A DNA stretch of 64,000 nt from Nibribacter ruber (GCF_009913235.1 NZ_CP047897.1:3099001-3163000), one strand, 5' to 3'; shown: positions 25,159 to 34,446, counted from the first letter of the stretch. Program-made: numbers and translations. The notes: generated by a model not told the origin, from the sequence alone.

Positions 25159-25650
25159 ATGACAATGCAAATGACCGCAGCTTCGGGCAAAGGCCTGGTA
25201 CACATCATAGACTATACTCCTGCGCACGCCGCTTCTTTCAAAGACCTGAACCAAGCCTGGATTGAACGCTACTTTGAGATGGAGGAACTGGACCATAAAT
25301 CCCTGGGCAACCCAGACGGTTACATCATCCAGAAGGGTGGGCATATTCTCATGGCCGAGTACAACGGCGAGATAGTGGGCACCTGCGCGCTCATTAAGAT
25401 GGAGAACGACACCTTTGAACTGGCCAAAATGGCCGTCACGGACAAAGCGCAGGGCCTCAAGATTGGCCGCAAACTCGGCGAAGCCGCCATTCAGAAAGCC
25501 AGAGAACTGGGTGCCAAGACCTTGATGCTGGTGTCTAATAGAAAGCTGGAGACGGCCATTCACTTGTACCACCGGCTGGGTTTTGTAGAAGTGCCTTTGG
25601 AGGGACAGGACTACAAACGCGCCGACATCAAGATGGAAATGCCTTTGTAA
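25159..25650 (+). CDS. GNAT family N-acetyltransferase
   Basis: Single-domain acetyltransferase of 163 aa using acetyl-CoA; substrate unknown. The central strand and acetyl-CoA loop are visible in ELAKMAVTDKAQGLKIGRKL (R/Q-x-x-G-x-G/A equivalent QGLKIG), followed by GAKTLMLVSNRKLETAIHLY and the C-terminal YHRLGFVEVP strand. I start at ATG 25159 because upstream codons lie in the promoter and R1; ATG 25165 or 25171 remain possible. A plain soluble cytosolic enzyme. Confidence 0.88.
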   Translation: MTMQMTAASGKGLVHIIDYTPAHAASFKDLNQAWIERYFEMEELDHKSLGNPDGYIIQKGGHILMAEYNGEIVGTCALIKMENDTFELAKMAVTDKAQGLKIGRKLGEAAIQKARELGAKTLMLVSNRKLETAIHLYHRLGFVEVPLEGQDYKRADIKMEMPL

Positions 25651-25722
25651 TCCTTACATTTGAGAAGGGCATTTAAGTAGCCCAGAATGAGATTCCAGTA
25701 AATTTTTCTCTAGCACGAGTTC

Positions 25723-28131
25723 ATGAAGAAGATAGTTCAGTTGTTGGCGGTGTGGGCGGTGCCTTTGGCCGTGCAGGCACAGACGGCCGTGGTGCAGGAC
25801 AAAAGCAATTTAACACCTTTGGTGGGCGTGAATGTAGTGCCCACCACGGGCGGCGGAACTGTGCAGACAGACAGCAAGGGCCGGTTTAAACTAGAAATGT
25901 TCAGGCCAACGGACAGCCTTCGGTTTGAGCGCTCAGATTACCAGCCGCGTACGGTGGCGGTGAGCCAATTGAAGACCATGCAATACCGCGTGCTGCTCTC
26001 AGAACGGAGCTATTCTTTAAACGAAGTGGTGGTGTCTGCCAGCAAGTTTGAAGAAAAGCGCGCCGATGTCCCCCAGCAGATTCAGGTGATCAAAGCCCGG
26101 GAGCTGGCGTTCCAGAATAACCAGACCACCGCAGACGTGTTGCAGCAAAGCGGGCAGGTGCTGGTACAGAAAAGCCAGGCTGGCGGAGGAAGTCCCATCC
26201 TGCGCGGTTTTGAAGCCAACAAGGTGCTCATGGTCATGGACGGCGTGCGCCTGAACAACGCCATTTACCGCGGCGGTCACCTGCAGAACGTGATCACCGT
26301 AGACAATGCCGCCTTAGAGAAAGTAGAAGTGGTGTTCGGTCCCGGTTCTGTGGTGTATGGCTCAGATGCCTTGGGCGGCGTGGTGCATTTCTACACCAAA
26401 AACCCGGTGCTGTCTGACAGCACCGGACAAACCAGATTCACCGGCAGTGCTTATACCCGCTACGCCACGGCCAATCAAGAGAAAACCGGTCACGTAGATG
26501 TGTCTGTGGGCGGACGGCGCTGGGGAAGTTTGACCAGCCTTACGTATTCAGATTTTGATGATTTGCGCCAGGGTGCGAAACGGAATCCCTTCTATGGCAA
26601 CTGGGGGCTGCGACCGTTTTATGCAGCGCGCGTGAATGGGCAGGACGTGCTAGTGGCCAATGAGAATATCAACGTACAGAAACAAAGCGGCTACCAGCAG
26701 TATGATGTCTTGCAGAAAGTGTTGTTCCAAGCCAATCCTGCCACGTCTCATGTGCTCAACCTGCAATATTCCACCTCCTCCAATATTCCCAGATATGACC
26801 GCTTAACCGAGGTAGATAAGCAAGGCGTGCTCAAAAGCGCGCAGTGGTACTATGGCCCGCAAGAACGCTTTATGGCCGCTTATACGTTTGCCACACAAGG
26901 CACCGGCTGGCTGGAGAACCTGCGCACCACCGTGGCTTACCAGAGCATAGCCGAAAGCCGCAACAACCGCAGTTTTGGCAAGAGCTTGCTGCAGCACCGT
27001 AAGGAACACGTAGATATTTTTACGCTCAACGTGGACGCCAGCCGTCTGTTGGGAGACCATGAACTGCGCTACGGGCTGGAAGGAACCTACAACGATGTGC
27101 AGTCCCGCGCCTACGGGGAGAACATGAATACCGGCGAACGCTCTGCCTTAGACACCCGCTACCCTAGCGCCGGGTCAGATATGCGCACCGCTGCCGCCTA
27201 CCTTACCCACACCTGGGAAATCAGTCCCCGGTGGATTCTGTCTGACGGCGTACGCTTTAGCCGCGTAGAGTTGAACGCAGATTTCAGGGACAAGACCTTC
27301 TTTAACTTCCCGTTTGAGGAGGTGAGCCAGAAAAACACCGCGGTGAACGGCAACCTGGGACTGGTGTTTCAGCCGGGCCGCGACTGGCGCCTGGCGGCCA
27401 TGGCTTCCTCGGGGTTTAGAGCCCCCAACGTAGATGATTTGGCCAAGGTGTTTGAGTCGGTGGCGGGGCAGGTGGTGGTACCCAATGCAGACTTGAAACC
27501 CGAATACACCTACAACGCAGAGCTTACCCTGGGCAAGACCATCCGGCACAACATACACGTAGAAGGCACCGGTTTCTATACCTGGTACCGCGATGCCATC
27601 ACCACGCAGCCCTTTCTGTACAACGGTCAGGCAGAAATTGAATACAACGGACAGGTAAGCCGCGTGACCGCCAACGTGAACGCCAACAAAGCCTATATTT
27701 ACGGCTTCTCAGGCAGTCTCTCAGCAGACGTGACGCAGGCGTTCAGGCTTGCTTCTACTTTGACGTACACCTATGGCCGCATCCAAGCAGAGACCGGGGA
27801 GGTTCCATTGGACCACATTGCGCCGGTGTTTGGCAAGACCAGCTTGTTCTTGACCTTGCCCAAGTTCAGGTCTGAGTTTTTTGTGCAGTACAACGGCTGG
27901 AAGCGTCTGGAAGATTACAACCCCGTGGGCGAAGACAATCTGCAATACGCTACTCCGCAAGGCGTGCCGGCCTGGTATACTTTGAATCTGCGCACCTCGT
28001 ACCAGTTCCTTCCTAAGCTACAAGTGCAAGCCGCGCTAGAGAATATCCTGGACCAGTTCTACCGCGTCTACGCCTCTGGCGTAAGTTCGCCGGGAAGGAA
28101 TTTGGTATTGACGTTGCGAAGTAATTTTTAG
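25723..28131 (+). CDS. TonB-dependent outer-membrane receptor
   Basis: 802 aa. A signal peptide ending near AVQAQ is followed by a CarboxypepD_reg-like domain (about residues 20-105), a plug domain (VPQQIQVIKARELAFQNNQT, then GGGSPILRGFEANKVLMVMD) with DGVRLNNAIYRGGHLQ, and a beta-barrel ending in FYRVYASGVSSPGRNLVLTL with terminal aromatic Phe. The plug sequence resembles haem/haemoglobin or siderophore receptors more than SusC proteins, and no SusD partner lies next to it. Ligand therefore unknown. A hairpin terminator and R1 copy 12 follow. Confidence 0.93.
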   Translation: MKKIVQLLAVWAVPLAVQAQTAVVQDKSNLTPLVGVNVVPTTGGGTVQTDSKGRFKLEMFRPTDSLRFERSDYQPRTVAVSQLKTMQYRVLLSERSYSLNEVVVSASKFEEKRADVPQQIQVIKARELAFQNNQTTADVLQQSGQVLVQKSQAGGGSPILRGFEANKVLMVMDGVRLNNAIYRGGHLQNVITVDNAALEKVEVVFGPGSVVYGSDALGGVVHFYTKNPVLSDSTGQTRFTGSAYTRYATANQEKTGHVDVSVGGRRWGSLTSLTYSDFDDLRQGAKRNPFYGNWGLRPFYAARVNGQDVLVANENINVQKQSGYQQYDVLQKVLFQANPATSHVLNLQYSTSSNIPRYDRLTEVDKQGVLKSAQWYYGPQERFMAAYTFATQGTGWLENLRTTVAYQSIAESRNNRSFGKSLLQHRKEHVDIFTLNVDASRLLGDHELRYGLEGTYNDVQSRAYGENMNTGERSALDTRYPSAGSDMRTAAAYLTHTWEISPRWILSDGVRFSRVELNADFRDKTFFNFPFEEVSQKNTAVNGNLGLVFQPGRDWRLAAMASSGFRAPNVDDLAKVFESVAGQVVVPNADLKPEYTYNAELTLGKTIRHNIHVEGTGFYTWYRDAITTQPFLYNGQAEIEYNGQVSRVTANVNANKAYIYGFSGSLSADVTQAFRLASTLTYTYGRIQAETGEVPLDHIAPVFGKTSLFLTLPKFRSEFFVQYNGWKRLEDYNPVGEDNLQYATPQGVPAWYTLNLRTSYQFLPKLQVQAALENILDQFYRVYASGVSSPGRNLVLTLRSNF

Positions 28132-28170
28132 GTTTAGACACAGGACGCAAGACATATGATAGTAAGACTC

Positions 28171-28208
28171 CGTTTTTAGCCTGTTTTCTGGAAAAGAGCC
28201 TAAAAACG
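28171..28208. repeat. R1 repeat, copy 12 (compensated G-to-A / C-to-T)
   Basis: Left CGTTTTTAGCCTGTTTTC, right GAAAAGAGCCTAAAAACG: TTTTTAG on the left matches CTAAAAA on the right, a paired change from TTTTTGG/CCAAAAA. Confidence 0.94.
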
Positions 28209-28219
28209 GAAGTTGAAGG

Positions 28220-28255
28220 AAAGGCCTCACAGATTTAAGTATCTGTGAGGCCTTT
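28220..28255 (+). terminator. Hairpin after the TonB receptor gene
   Basis: Arms AAAGGCCTCACAGAT / ATCTGTGAGGCCTTT with a 6-base loop. The following T-run is weak. Confidence 0.65.
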
Positions 28256-28268
28256 GCATATAGATGAC

Positions 28269-28299
28269 ACTCGTAGGAGCTATGCACCCTACGAGGTCT
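28269..28299. repeat. R4-related palindrome
   Basis: Stem CTCGTAGG / CCTACGAG around AGCTATGCAC. The reverse complement resembles the first half of R4 (GACCTCGTAG...GCTCCT). Confidence 0.5.
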
Positions 28300-28329
28300 G
28301 GTAGACTATTCCAGCAAAACCATCATCGC

Positions 28330-28366
<37 letters not shown>

Positions 28367-28368
28367 CA

Positions 28369-28507
28369 TTTGTCATCCTGAAAGGACCTTGTGAGCAAGT
28401 TGTATTGACGTTTGCTAAGAGCAGATGATAAGTGTTTTTGAAGAAGTTCATTGTTTCATTGTCTACGCCTGACTAGTTCGGACACAAGGTCCTTTCAGGA
28501 TGACAAA
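28369..28507. mobile_element. R3 MITE-like element with 25-bp perfect inverted termini
   Basis: Left terminus 28369-28393 (TTTGTCATCCTGAAAGGACC, then TTGTG) and right terminus 28483-28507 are exact inverted copies, enclosing 89 bp without a reading frame. Total 139 bp. Related ends occur at 16486 and 46691-46782. A non-autonomous element is the natural reading; no transposase is in the window. Confidence 0.7.
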
Positions 28508-28529
28508 GAGAGTGTATAAGAAAAGCTTC

Positions 28530-28567
28530 CGTTTTTGGCCTAATTCCTTGGAAATAGGCCAAAAACG
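28530..28567. repeat. R1 repeat, copy 13
   Basis: Left CGTTTTTGGCCTAATTCC, right GGAAATAGGCCAAAAACG. It lies 13 bp from the DUF3592 stop; pairing continues outward (AAGCTTC / GAAGCTT). Confidence 0.95.
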
Positions 28568-28580
28568 GAAGCTTCAAAGC

Positions 28581-29012
28581 TTAAAGATTTGCAAAGAATG
28601 ACGCTTCTCCAGTAGTTAATAGGTAAGTAACATACAGGCCAACAACTAAGCCTAAACCAATTAAAAACCAGTAAAAGAATTTCCATTCAGGCCCTGTAGG
28701 ATATAATTCCCCGTCGTAGTAAATAAAGTCTAACGTCTGCCCCTCTCTGTGCATGGGAACACCGGCGCCCACCGGATAATCCATTTGCAAAACTTCGCCT
28801 TCTTTCGTTTTAAACTCAACTACTGGAAAGAACGCATAAGAATGCCTGTTGCCAGTAAAAGACCATTTGCCTTTGGTTCTGATAACTCTTCCTATTGCAT
28901 AGGACCCAAACTTTGTGCGTTTGGCATCTTGATATAGAAAGTATAAACCGTTCCCAATGAGCACGAAGGACACAAGTAGAAAGAAATACTGAAATATATT
29001 CCCTAGTTCCAA
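28581..29012 (-). CDS. DUF3592 domain membrane protein
   Basis: 143 aa with transmembrane segments at both ends (about residues 8-26 and 112-132) and a soluble beta-rich middle, the usual DUF3592 layout: GRVIRTKGKW, then FFPVVEFKTKEGEVLQ and VGAGVPMHREGQTLDFIYY. Function of the family is unknown. It follows the M28 peptidase gene with a 2-bp gap, so the two are almost certainly co-transcribed. Confidence 0.85.
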   Translation of the reverse strand: MELGNIFQYFFLLVSFVLIGNGLYFLYQDAKRTKFGSYAIGRVIRTKGKWSFTGNRHSYAFFPVVEFKTKEGEVLQMDYPVGAGVPMHREGQTLDFIYYDGELYPTGPEWKFFYWFLIGLGLVVGLYVTYLLTTGEASFFANL

Positions 29013-29014
29013 TG

Positions 29015-30307
29015 TTACTGCACCTGCGCCTTGTCCACGCGTTTTGGGGTTTTCTTGCCGGCTACAAAGTCCTTTGCACCTAAAGCCACGGCTTTGATCA
29101 TGTTGGTCATGTGCGCCAGGTCCAGGCTTTCTACTTCATCGTTTACAGAGTGATAGAGTTTGTCCTGGTCAATCTGTACGGAGGAGATGGTGTGCGCGGG
29201 TACGCCTAGACGGGCCAGGGTGGCGTTGTCTGAGCGGTAGAACAGGTTTTGAGTTGGATACGGGTCTGGGTGGAAGCTGTAAGCGGTTCCTTTCACGGCC
29301 TGCTGCAACAACGTCCCGAAGTCTGATTTTTCAAAGCCGGTGATGTACGCCGTGTTAGGACCAAACTTTGAGCCTTTGCCAATCATCTCAATGTTGAACA
29401 TGGCCACAATCTCGTCTGGGTTCAACTGCTTGGAGAAGTGCTGCGAGCCGTAACCACCAATCTCCTCGGCAGTGAAGGCCACAAAGATGAGCGTGCGCTC
29501 GGGCTTGCCTTGTTTCTTGAAGTGCTTGGCCAGCGTGATCACGGCGGTGGTGCCAGAAGCATCATCATCGGCGCCGTTGGCAATGGAGTCGCCGTCTACG
29601 GGTTTGTCAATGCCAATATGGTCATAATGACCAGAGAATACCACGTACTCGTTGGCGCGCTTGCCAGGGATCATGCCCGCCACGTTGGCCAATGACATCT
29701 CGTTGACCTTGTTCTTGATCTCAATGTCAAACGACGAAATCTGGGCCTTGTCTGTGAGCACGTAGACCACGGTGGGGCCTTTGCCTACTTCGGTCACCGG
29801 AGAACCCTGGCGTATAAAGCCAGCGTAGCGGTTGAACATTTCCTGGTGCTTGGGGTGTACCAAGACCAGGGCGTCTTTGGTAGAGCGTCTGGCTTTGTTG
29901 AACGCAGCTCTGAAATCGTCGGCCTCGCCAATTATCAGGGGCTGAGGGGCTTTTTCTTCCCATTCCACCTTCTGGTGCGTGGTGCTGTAGAAGAAGGCTT
30001 CGGGCTTTAGTTGGGTGCCGTCAATCTCAATGTCTGCCTTCTCAGACGTGAGCGTGTACATCTTGAACTCCTGCTTGTAATCTGTGTCGCCGGCCAGCGG
30101 GGCCAGGCCAATCTTCTTAAACTCAGAAGAAATGAAGTCGGCGGCTTTTTCTATGCCAGGCGTGAAGGTCTTGCGGCCCATCATGTCATCGGCGGCCAGC
30201 GTCTGTACAATGCGCGTCACTTCTTTCTGGTCAATGTGCTTTTGCGCGAAGGCGCCGCCTAGTGGCAGCAGGGCCAGACACAAGGCAAGGGTTTTCTTTG
30301 AGGTCAT
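29015..30307 (-). CDS. M28 family zinc aminopeptidase
   Basis: Secreted metallopeptidase, 430 aa, signal ending near GGAFAQ. Co-catalytic zinc ligands of clan MH are visible: His in SGHYDHIG, Asp in NGADDDASGT, Glu-Glu in FTAEEIGGYGS, and a C-terminal His in VPAHTISS. A protease-associated-like insertion occupies about residues 80-190. It probably removes N-terminal residues from extracellular or periplasmic peptides. First gene of a two-gene operon with the DUF3592 gene. Confidence 0.92.
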   Translation of the reverse strand: MTSKKTLALCLALLPLGGAFAQKHIDQKEVTRIVQTLAADDMMGRKTFTPGIEKAADFISSEFKKIGLAPLAGDTDYKQEFKMYTLTSEKADIEIDGTQLKPEAFFYSTTHQKVEWEEKAPQPLIIGEADDFRAAFNKARRSTKDALVLVHPKHQEMFNRYAGFIRQGSPVTEVGKGPTVVYVLTDKAQISSFDIEIKNKVNEMSLANVAGMIPGKRANEYVVFSGHYDHIGIDKPVDGDSIANGADDDASGTTAVITLAKHFKKQGKPERTLIFVAFTAEEIGGYGSQHFSKQLNPDEIVAMFNIEMIGKGSKFGPNTAYITGFEKSDFGTLLQQAVKGTAYSFHPDPYPTQNLFYRSDNATLARLGVPAHTISSVQIDQDKLYHSVNDEVESLDLAHMTNMIKAVALGAKDFVAGKKTPKRVDKAQVQ

Positions 30308-30336
30308 GGGTGTGTATGCTGAGGTTTTGGTAACCT

Positions 30337-30374
30337 AAGTTTAGGCTTTTTTTCTGAAAAACTGGCCAAAAACG
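30337..30374. repeat. Decayed R1 repeat
   Basis: AAGTTTAGGCTTTTTTTCTG then AAAAACTGGCCAAAAACG. The right arm is canonical and the left has drifted. It ends 2 bp before the AI-2E permease stop codon. Confidence 0.75.
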
Positions 30375-30376
30375 AT

Positions 30377-31510
30377 TTACTCTTGCTCTTCGGGCGGGGT
30401 GGGACTTTTTTCTTCCTTTTCAATGGCCTCTTCTTCGCCTTTCACTTCTACGCCCTGATCGCCTAGCACGTCTTCTATGTAGAGCATTTTCACCAGCACC
30501 GTGATCACGGCCACAACGGGTACGGCCAGCAGCAAACCCCAAGGGCCGGCAATAATGCCCATGAGCACCTGGCCCATGATGGTGAGCACTGGCGGCAGGT
30601 CAATGATGCGCTTCTGTACCAGGGGCGTGAGCACGTAACCTTCCAGGCTTTGCAAGGCAATAAAGAAGATGACCACGGTTAAAGCTTTGTTGGGATCGTC
30701 TACCAGGGCCAGCAGAATGGCCGGCGCCGCGGCAATGAAGGGGCCAAGGTTAGGCACAAACTCCAGCAGACCGGCAAACACCCCCAGCAGCAAAGGCATG
30801 GGCACGCCAATGATCATAAGCCCGATGGAGGTGAGCGTACCAATGATCAACATGGCCAGCAGCGTTCCCTTCAGCCATCCCCACAAGGTAAACCGAAGCA
30901 CGTGCACTACTTCGCGCGCCCTGGGCCTGCTGGCCTTGGGTACCAGGCGTACAATGCCGCTGGCCGCCTCCTGTGGCGAGGACGCCAGGTAAATCCCAAT
31001 CACCAGCACAATCAAAATATTGGCCAGTGCCCCCAGAGAGGAAGAGAACAAGGCAATGGCGTTCTTAAACGAGGTGCCCTTGCTGCCCATCATTTCCTGC
31101 TGGGTGGGAAGCTGTTGAATAATCTGGTCACCCAAGGGCAGTGATTTTATCTTTTCCTCTAGCTTCTGCAACACCACCGGCAGGTCTTCGCGCAGCTCTA
31201 CGGCCTGTTCTGAGAGGCTGGGCCCCAAGGTGAGAAAGGCCGTCACTACCAGGCCAGCCATGAGCAGACAAACCAGCCCCAGCGCCCAGGAGTAAGGCAG
31301 CCGGGTTTTGCGGTGCAGCCAACTGCTTAGGCCATGCAACAACACCCCAAACAAGATGGCGGCAAAAAACACCAGCAGCACCTGAAACGCCAGCTTTACC
31401 ACCGTGTACACTACCACCAGCAGAATGACCACCAGCGCCGTGAGCAGCAACTTGTGCGTGAAGGAGAAAGATGCCTGACCGGCAGGGGCAGAGGAAGGGC
31501 CTTGGTTCAT
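30377..31510 (-). CDS. AI-2E family transporter (PerM-like permease)
   Basis: Integral membrane protein of 377 aa with about seven to eight hydrophobic segments. Characteristic are the paired N-terminal helices (ALVVILLVVVYTVVKLAFQV), a soluble amphipathic stretch (about residues 75-150), and the C-terminal FAGLLEFVPNLGPFIAAAPA and GYVLTPLVQKRIIDLPPVLT signatures. The C-terminal tail is Glu-rich (EGEEEAIEKEEKSPTPPEEQE minus its last residue). Substrates of this family range from AI-2 to Na+/H+ exchange; here unknown. Confidence 0.9.
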   Translation of the reverse strand: MNQGPSSAPAGQASFSFTHKLLLTALVVILLVVVYTVVKLAFQVLLVFFAAILFGVLLHGLSSWLHRKTRLPYSWALGLVCLLMAGLVVTAFLTLGPSLSEQAVELREDLPVVLQKLEEKIKSLPLGDQIIQQLPTQQEMMGSKGTSFKNAIALFSSSLGALANILIVLVIGIYLASSPQEAASGIVRLVPKASRPRAREVVHVLRFTLWGWLKGTLLAMLIIGTLTSIGLMIIGVPMPLLLGVFAGLLEFVPNLGPFIAAAPAILLALVDDPNKALTVVIFFIALQSLEGYVLTPLVQKRIIDLPPVLTIMGQVLMGIIAGPWGLLLAVPVVAVITVLVKMLYIEDVLGDQGVEVKGEEEAIEKEEKSPTPPEEQE

Positions 31511-31530
31511 AGTGCTAGATAGGTATATAT

Positions 31531-31568
31531 TGTTTTTGCCCTATTTTACGGAAAGTAGCCCAAAAACG
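31531..31568. repeat. R1 repeat, copy 14
   Basis: Left TGTTTTTGCCCTATTTTA, right GAAAGTAGCCCAAAAACG. Divergent gap. Confidence 0.9.
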
Positions 31569-31763
31569 ATGAAATGCTTTTTATGCTACTATTTAAGCCG
31601 TTATACGATTCCAAGCTGAAATGTGACTTTTGAAAAAATATAGGTTAAATCATAAAAGAACGTAACCATTCAGGCCGTTTTCCGATAAAATAGATTCGGT
31701 TGCCACCAAGGATGGTGGGCCCTTAAGAAGATTTTAATACCACTTAATTTACATTTTACTACT

Positions 31764-32237
31764 ATGGAAAACAGAACCAACCAAGCAGGACAACAGTCTT
31801 CTGCCTCTTCGCAAAATACGCCACAAGCTGGAACTCAAAATACTGCTTCTTCTCAGTCAAGAAGCCAGAACGCTACTGCCAGCAGCAGCCAGCAACAGCC
31901 TAGCTACACCTCACAGAGCCAAAGCCAGCAGAGCCCAAGAGCCCAGCAGCAAAACCAGTCTAGCAACCGTAACCAACAGCCGCAAGACCGTCAAGGTCAG
32001 CAGAGCAGCGGTATCTTAGGTGGTTTGACCAGCTCATTGAGCAACATTCAGATGCCACAGGCCGTGAAGGACTTTGGTGCTACTTGCGCTCGTTCTTACA
32101 ATGGTTTGAGCACTACTCAGAAAGTAGTAGGCGGTGCGGCCTTAGCCTTAGGCGCCAGCTACTGGGCTGCCAAGTCCAGCGGATGGGTTGGCCAGGGAAA
32201 AGGTGCCAACAAGAATCGTAACAAATCTGGAAGATAA
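31764..32237 (+). CDS. Gln/Ser/Asn-rich small protein with a C-terminal helix
   Basis: 157 aa, not recognised. The first about 90 residues are low-complexity Gln/Ser/Asn/Thr (QQSSASSQNTPQAG and similar). The second part is more ordered: GILGGLTSSLSNIQMPQAVK, FGATCARSYNGLSTTQKVVG, then a short hydrophobic stretch GGAALALGASYWAAKSSGW and a basic tail KGANKNRNKSGR. There is no signal peptide. The prion-like composition and basic tail could suit a nucleic-acid or surface association; this is speculation. A strong terminator follows, showing a real transcription unit. Confidence 0.75.
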   Translation: MENRTNQAGQQSSASSQNTPQAGTQNTASSQSRSQNATASSSQQQPSYTSQSQSQQSPRAQQQNQSSNRNQQPQDRQGQQSSGILGGLTSSLSNIQMPQAVKDFGATCARSYNGLSTTQKVVGGAALALGASYWAAKSSGWVGQGKGANKNRNKSGR

Positions 32238-32259
32238 GCTGAATTGCTTTTCTCCCTGT

Positions 32260-32302
32260 AAACAAAGAGGCCGGACACACCATGTGTCCGGCCTCTTTGT
32301 TT
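32260..32302. terminator. Bidirectional terminator
   Basis: 20-bp perfect arms (AAACAAAGAGGCCGGACACA and complement) with a 3-base loop, between convergent genes. Confidence 0.88.
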
Positions 32303-32320
32303 ACTATGGTTTTGGGGAAA

Positions 32321-33682
32321 CTATCTGCCGCCAGATCTGCGACCGCCGCCGTTGCCGGAACCAGAGCGTCTGTCTCTGTTGCCACCGCCTGAGGCGTTCC
32401 CGCTACCGCCTGATCCAGAAGGATTGGGCTTGCGCGAAGATTGCGGCCGGCCGGCCTGCGGCTGTCTGAAGCTTCTGTTGCCACCGCCGTTGCTGGCCTT
32501 GGCAATCTTATCAGTGGACTTGCCGCCGGTCAAGGGCAGTTTTTTGTAGTCTGCGTGAAACGGCTGGTCTGTCTCTACCTCAATGGTCTGCTTGGTGAGG
32601 CGCTCAATGTCGCGTAGGTACGGCAGCTCAGTGTCATCGCAAAACGATAGGGCCAACCCCTCGGCGCCGGCTCTACCCGTACGGCCAATGCGGTGCACGT
32701 AGGTTTCGGGCTCGTTGGGCAGGTCAATGTTGATCACGTGCGTCAAGTCATCTACGTCAATACCGCGGGCGGCAATGTCTGTGGCTACCAGGGCGCGCAA
32801 CTCGTTGTTCTTGAACTGGGTCAGGGCTTTTACACGGGTGCTCTGGGCTTTGTCACCGTGAATGGCTTGCGCCGAGATGCCGGCTTTGGCCAGGTCTTTG
32901 GCAATTCTATCGGCGCCGTGCTTGGTGCGGGAGAAAACCAGGGCGCGGGTAATATCACCGTCTTGCAACAAGTGTCTGAGCAAGGCGCGCTTGGCCATCT
33001 TGTCCACAAAATATACTTTCTGGGCAATCTTCTCAGCGGTGCTGGAAACGGGGGTCACTTCTACATACACCGGTTCATGCAAAATGCTGCTGGAGAGTTT
33101 CTGAATCTCCTGGGGCATGGTGGCAGAGAACAACAGCGTCTGGCGCTTGGCCGGAATCTGGGCAATCACCTTGCGCACGTCATGGATGAAGCCCATGTCC
33201 AACATGCGGTCAGCTTCGTCAAGGATAAACGTTTCCAGGTGCTTGATAGACAGCAGGCCCTGGTTCATGAGATCCAGCAAACGGCCGGGCGTGGCCACTA
33301 GAATGTCTACGCCGCGTCTTATCTGTTCTACCTGGGGCGTTTGTCCCACGCCGCCAAAAATAACGGTGTGCTTGATGTTGGTGTAGCGGCCGTAGGCGGC
33401 AATGCTTTCGCCAATCTGCAGGGCCAGCTCACGCGTGGGCGTCAGGATCAAGGCTCTGATGGCTTTGGCCGGGTGGGCCGGTCCCGCCTCGTGCAGACGC
33501 TGCAGCAAAGGCAAGCTGAAGGCGGCGGTCTTACCGGTTCCGGTTTGGGCGCAACCTAGAATATCGTCTCCGTTCAAGACCGGCGGAATGGCCTGTTCCT
33601 GAATGGGAGTGGGTTGCGTATAGCCTTCTTCGTGCAACGCTTGCAGAAGAGGTTCAATTAAATTAAGGTCTGAGAATGTCAT
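32321..33682 (-). CDS. DEAD-box RNA helicase, RhlE-like
   Basis: ATP-dependent RNA helicase involved in ribosome assembly or RNA turnover. 453 aa: Q motif [10 protein letters not shown], motif [21 protein letters not shown] in [15 protein letters not shown] in FSATMPQ, motif [12 protein letters not shown], and [10 protein letters not shown]. The C-terminal tail (about residue 385 on) is Gly/Arg/Asn/Ser-rich (RGG-like, for example [19 protein letters not shown]), typical of Bacteroidota RhlE proteins. Its upstream region has a good -7 box. Confidence 0.94.
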   Translation of the reverse strand: MTFSDLNLIEPLLQALHEEGYTQPTPIQEQAIPPVLNGDDILGCAQTGTGKTAAFSLPLLQRLHEAGPAHPAKAIRALILTPTRELALQIGESIAAYGRYTNIKHTVIFGGVGQTPQVEQIRRGVDILVATPGRLLDLMNQGLLSIKHLETFILDEADRMLDMGFIHDVRKVIAQIPAKRQTLLFSATMPQEIQKLSSSILHEPVYVEVTPVSSTAEKIAQKVYFVDKMAKRALLRHLLQDGDITRALVFSRTKHGADRIAKDLAKAGISAQAIHGDKAQSTRVKALTQFKNNELRALVATDIAARGIDVDDLTHVINIDLPNEPETYVHRIGRTGRAGAEGLALSFCDDTELPYLRDIERLTKQTIEVETDQPFHADYKKLPLTGGKSTDKIAKASNGGGNRSFRQPQAGRPQSSRKPNPSGSGGSGNASGGGNRDRRSGSGNGGGRRSGGR

Positions 33683-33757
33683 TCTGAATGGAAATGGCCT
33701 GTGTTCGGCCTAAATAAAAAAGGCGTGGACGTATTGCCCGCCGCCGGATGTAGGACA

Positions 33758-33765
33758 CAAAAGTA
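33758..33765 (-). promoter_or_regulatory. Candidate -7 box for the DEAD-box helicase
   Basis: TACTTTTG on the minus strand, an exact TAnnTTTG match, about 75 bp upstream of the start codon. Confidence 0.5.
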
Positions 33766-33784
33766 CGCAAAAAGATTCAGTTTC

Positions 33785-33822
33785 CGTTTTTGGCCTCTTT
33801 TGGCCGAAATAGCCAAAAAACG
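33785..33822. repeat. R1 repeat, copy 15
   Basis: Left CGTTTTTGGCCTCTTTTG, right GAAATAGCCAAAAAACG. Divergent gap, upstream of the helicase -7 box. Confidence 0.93.
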
Positions 33823-33897
33823 ACGCTTCCTTTCCTAGACATAGGCAACCTTAGAGCAGAAATAAGGTTAAAAGGAGGGAAGATAAACCAATAGATT

Positions 33898-34446
33898 ATG
33901 GCAAAGAAATTGACCCTGAGAGGCACCCAGACTGAAACCATGGAGCCTATCCAGAAGAAAAATACACGCAACAGAACCACCAAGAAGCCCAAGAAGAAAC
34001 GAATGAACAAGTGGTTGCGCGCCGGCCTGAGTGGCTTGGCCGGAGCCGTGGCCGTGACGCTGGTGCATGAGACCGTGCGCCGCTTCTACCCAGACGCCCC
34101 GCGCATGGACGTGTTGGGCATGCGTGCCATTGCCAAAGGCATGCGCTACGCCGGCCAAACCCCGCCCCCAGATGACACCCTGCACACCTGGTCCATGGTA
34201 GGCGACATCATCTCCAACGGCTTATATTACAGCTTGGTGGGCGGCGGCAAGAAAGCCCTGGCCAAAGGAACCATCTTGGGCGCGGCCGCTGGCTTAGGCG
34301 GTGTATTATTACCAGGGCCCATGGGTCTAGGCACTGAGCCTAGCAACAGAACGCGCCAAACGCAAGCCTTGACCATTGGCTACTATTTGTTTGCCGGTTT
34401 AGTGTCTGCGGCGGTGGCGGCAAGTTTGAGGAAGGTGAGAAGATAG
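33898..34446 (+). CDS. Membrane protein of unknown function with a very basic N-terminus
   Basis: 182 aa, not recognised with confidence. The first about 40 residues are strongly basic (RNRTTKKPKKKRMNKWLRAG), followed by a hydrophobic helix (GLSGLAGAVAVTLVHETVRR), then Gly/Ala-rich hydrophobic segments (GTILGAAAGLGGVLLPGPMG and IGYYLFAGLVSAAVAASLRK). A three- to four-helix inner-membrane protein is likely. An internal ATG at 33940 would drop 14 residues. A terminator hairpin follows. Confidence 0.75.
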   Translation: MAKKLTLRGTQTETMEPIQKKNTRNRTTKKPKKKRMNKWLRAGLSGLAGAVAVTLVHETVRRFYPDAPRMDVLGMRAIAKGMRYAGQTPPPDDTLHTWSMVGDIISNGLYYSLVGGGKKALAKGTILGAAAGLGGVLLPGPMGLGTEPSNRTRQTQALTIGYYLFAGLVSAAVAASLRKVRR

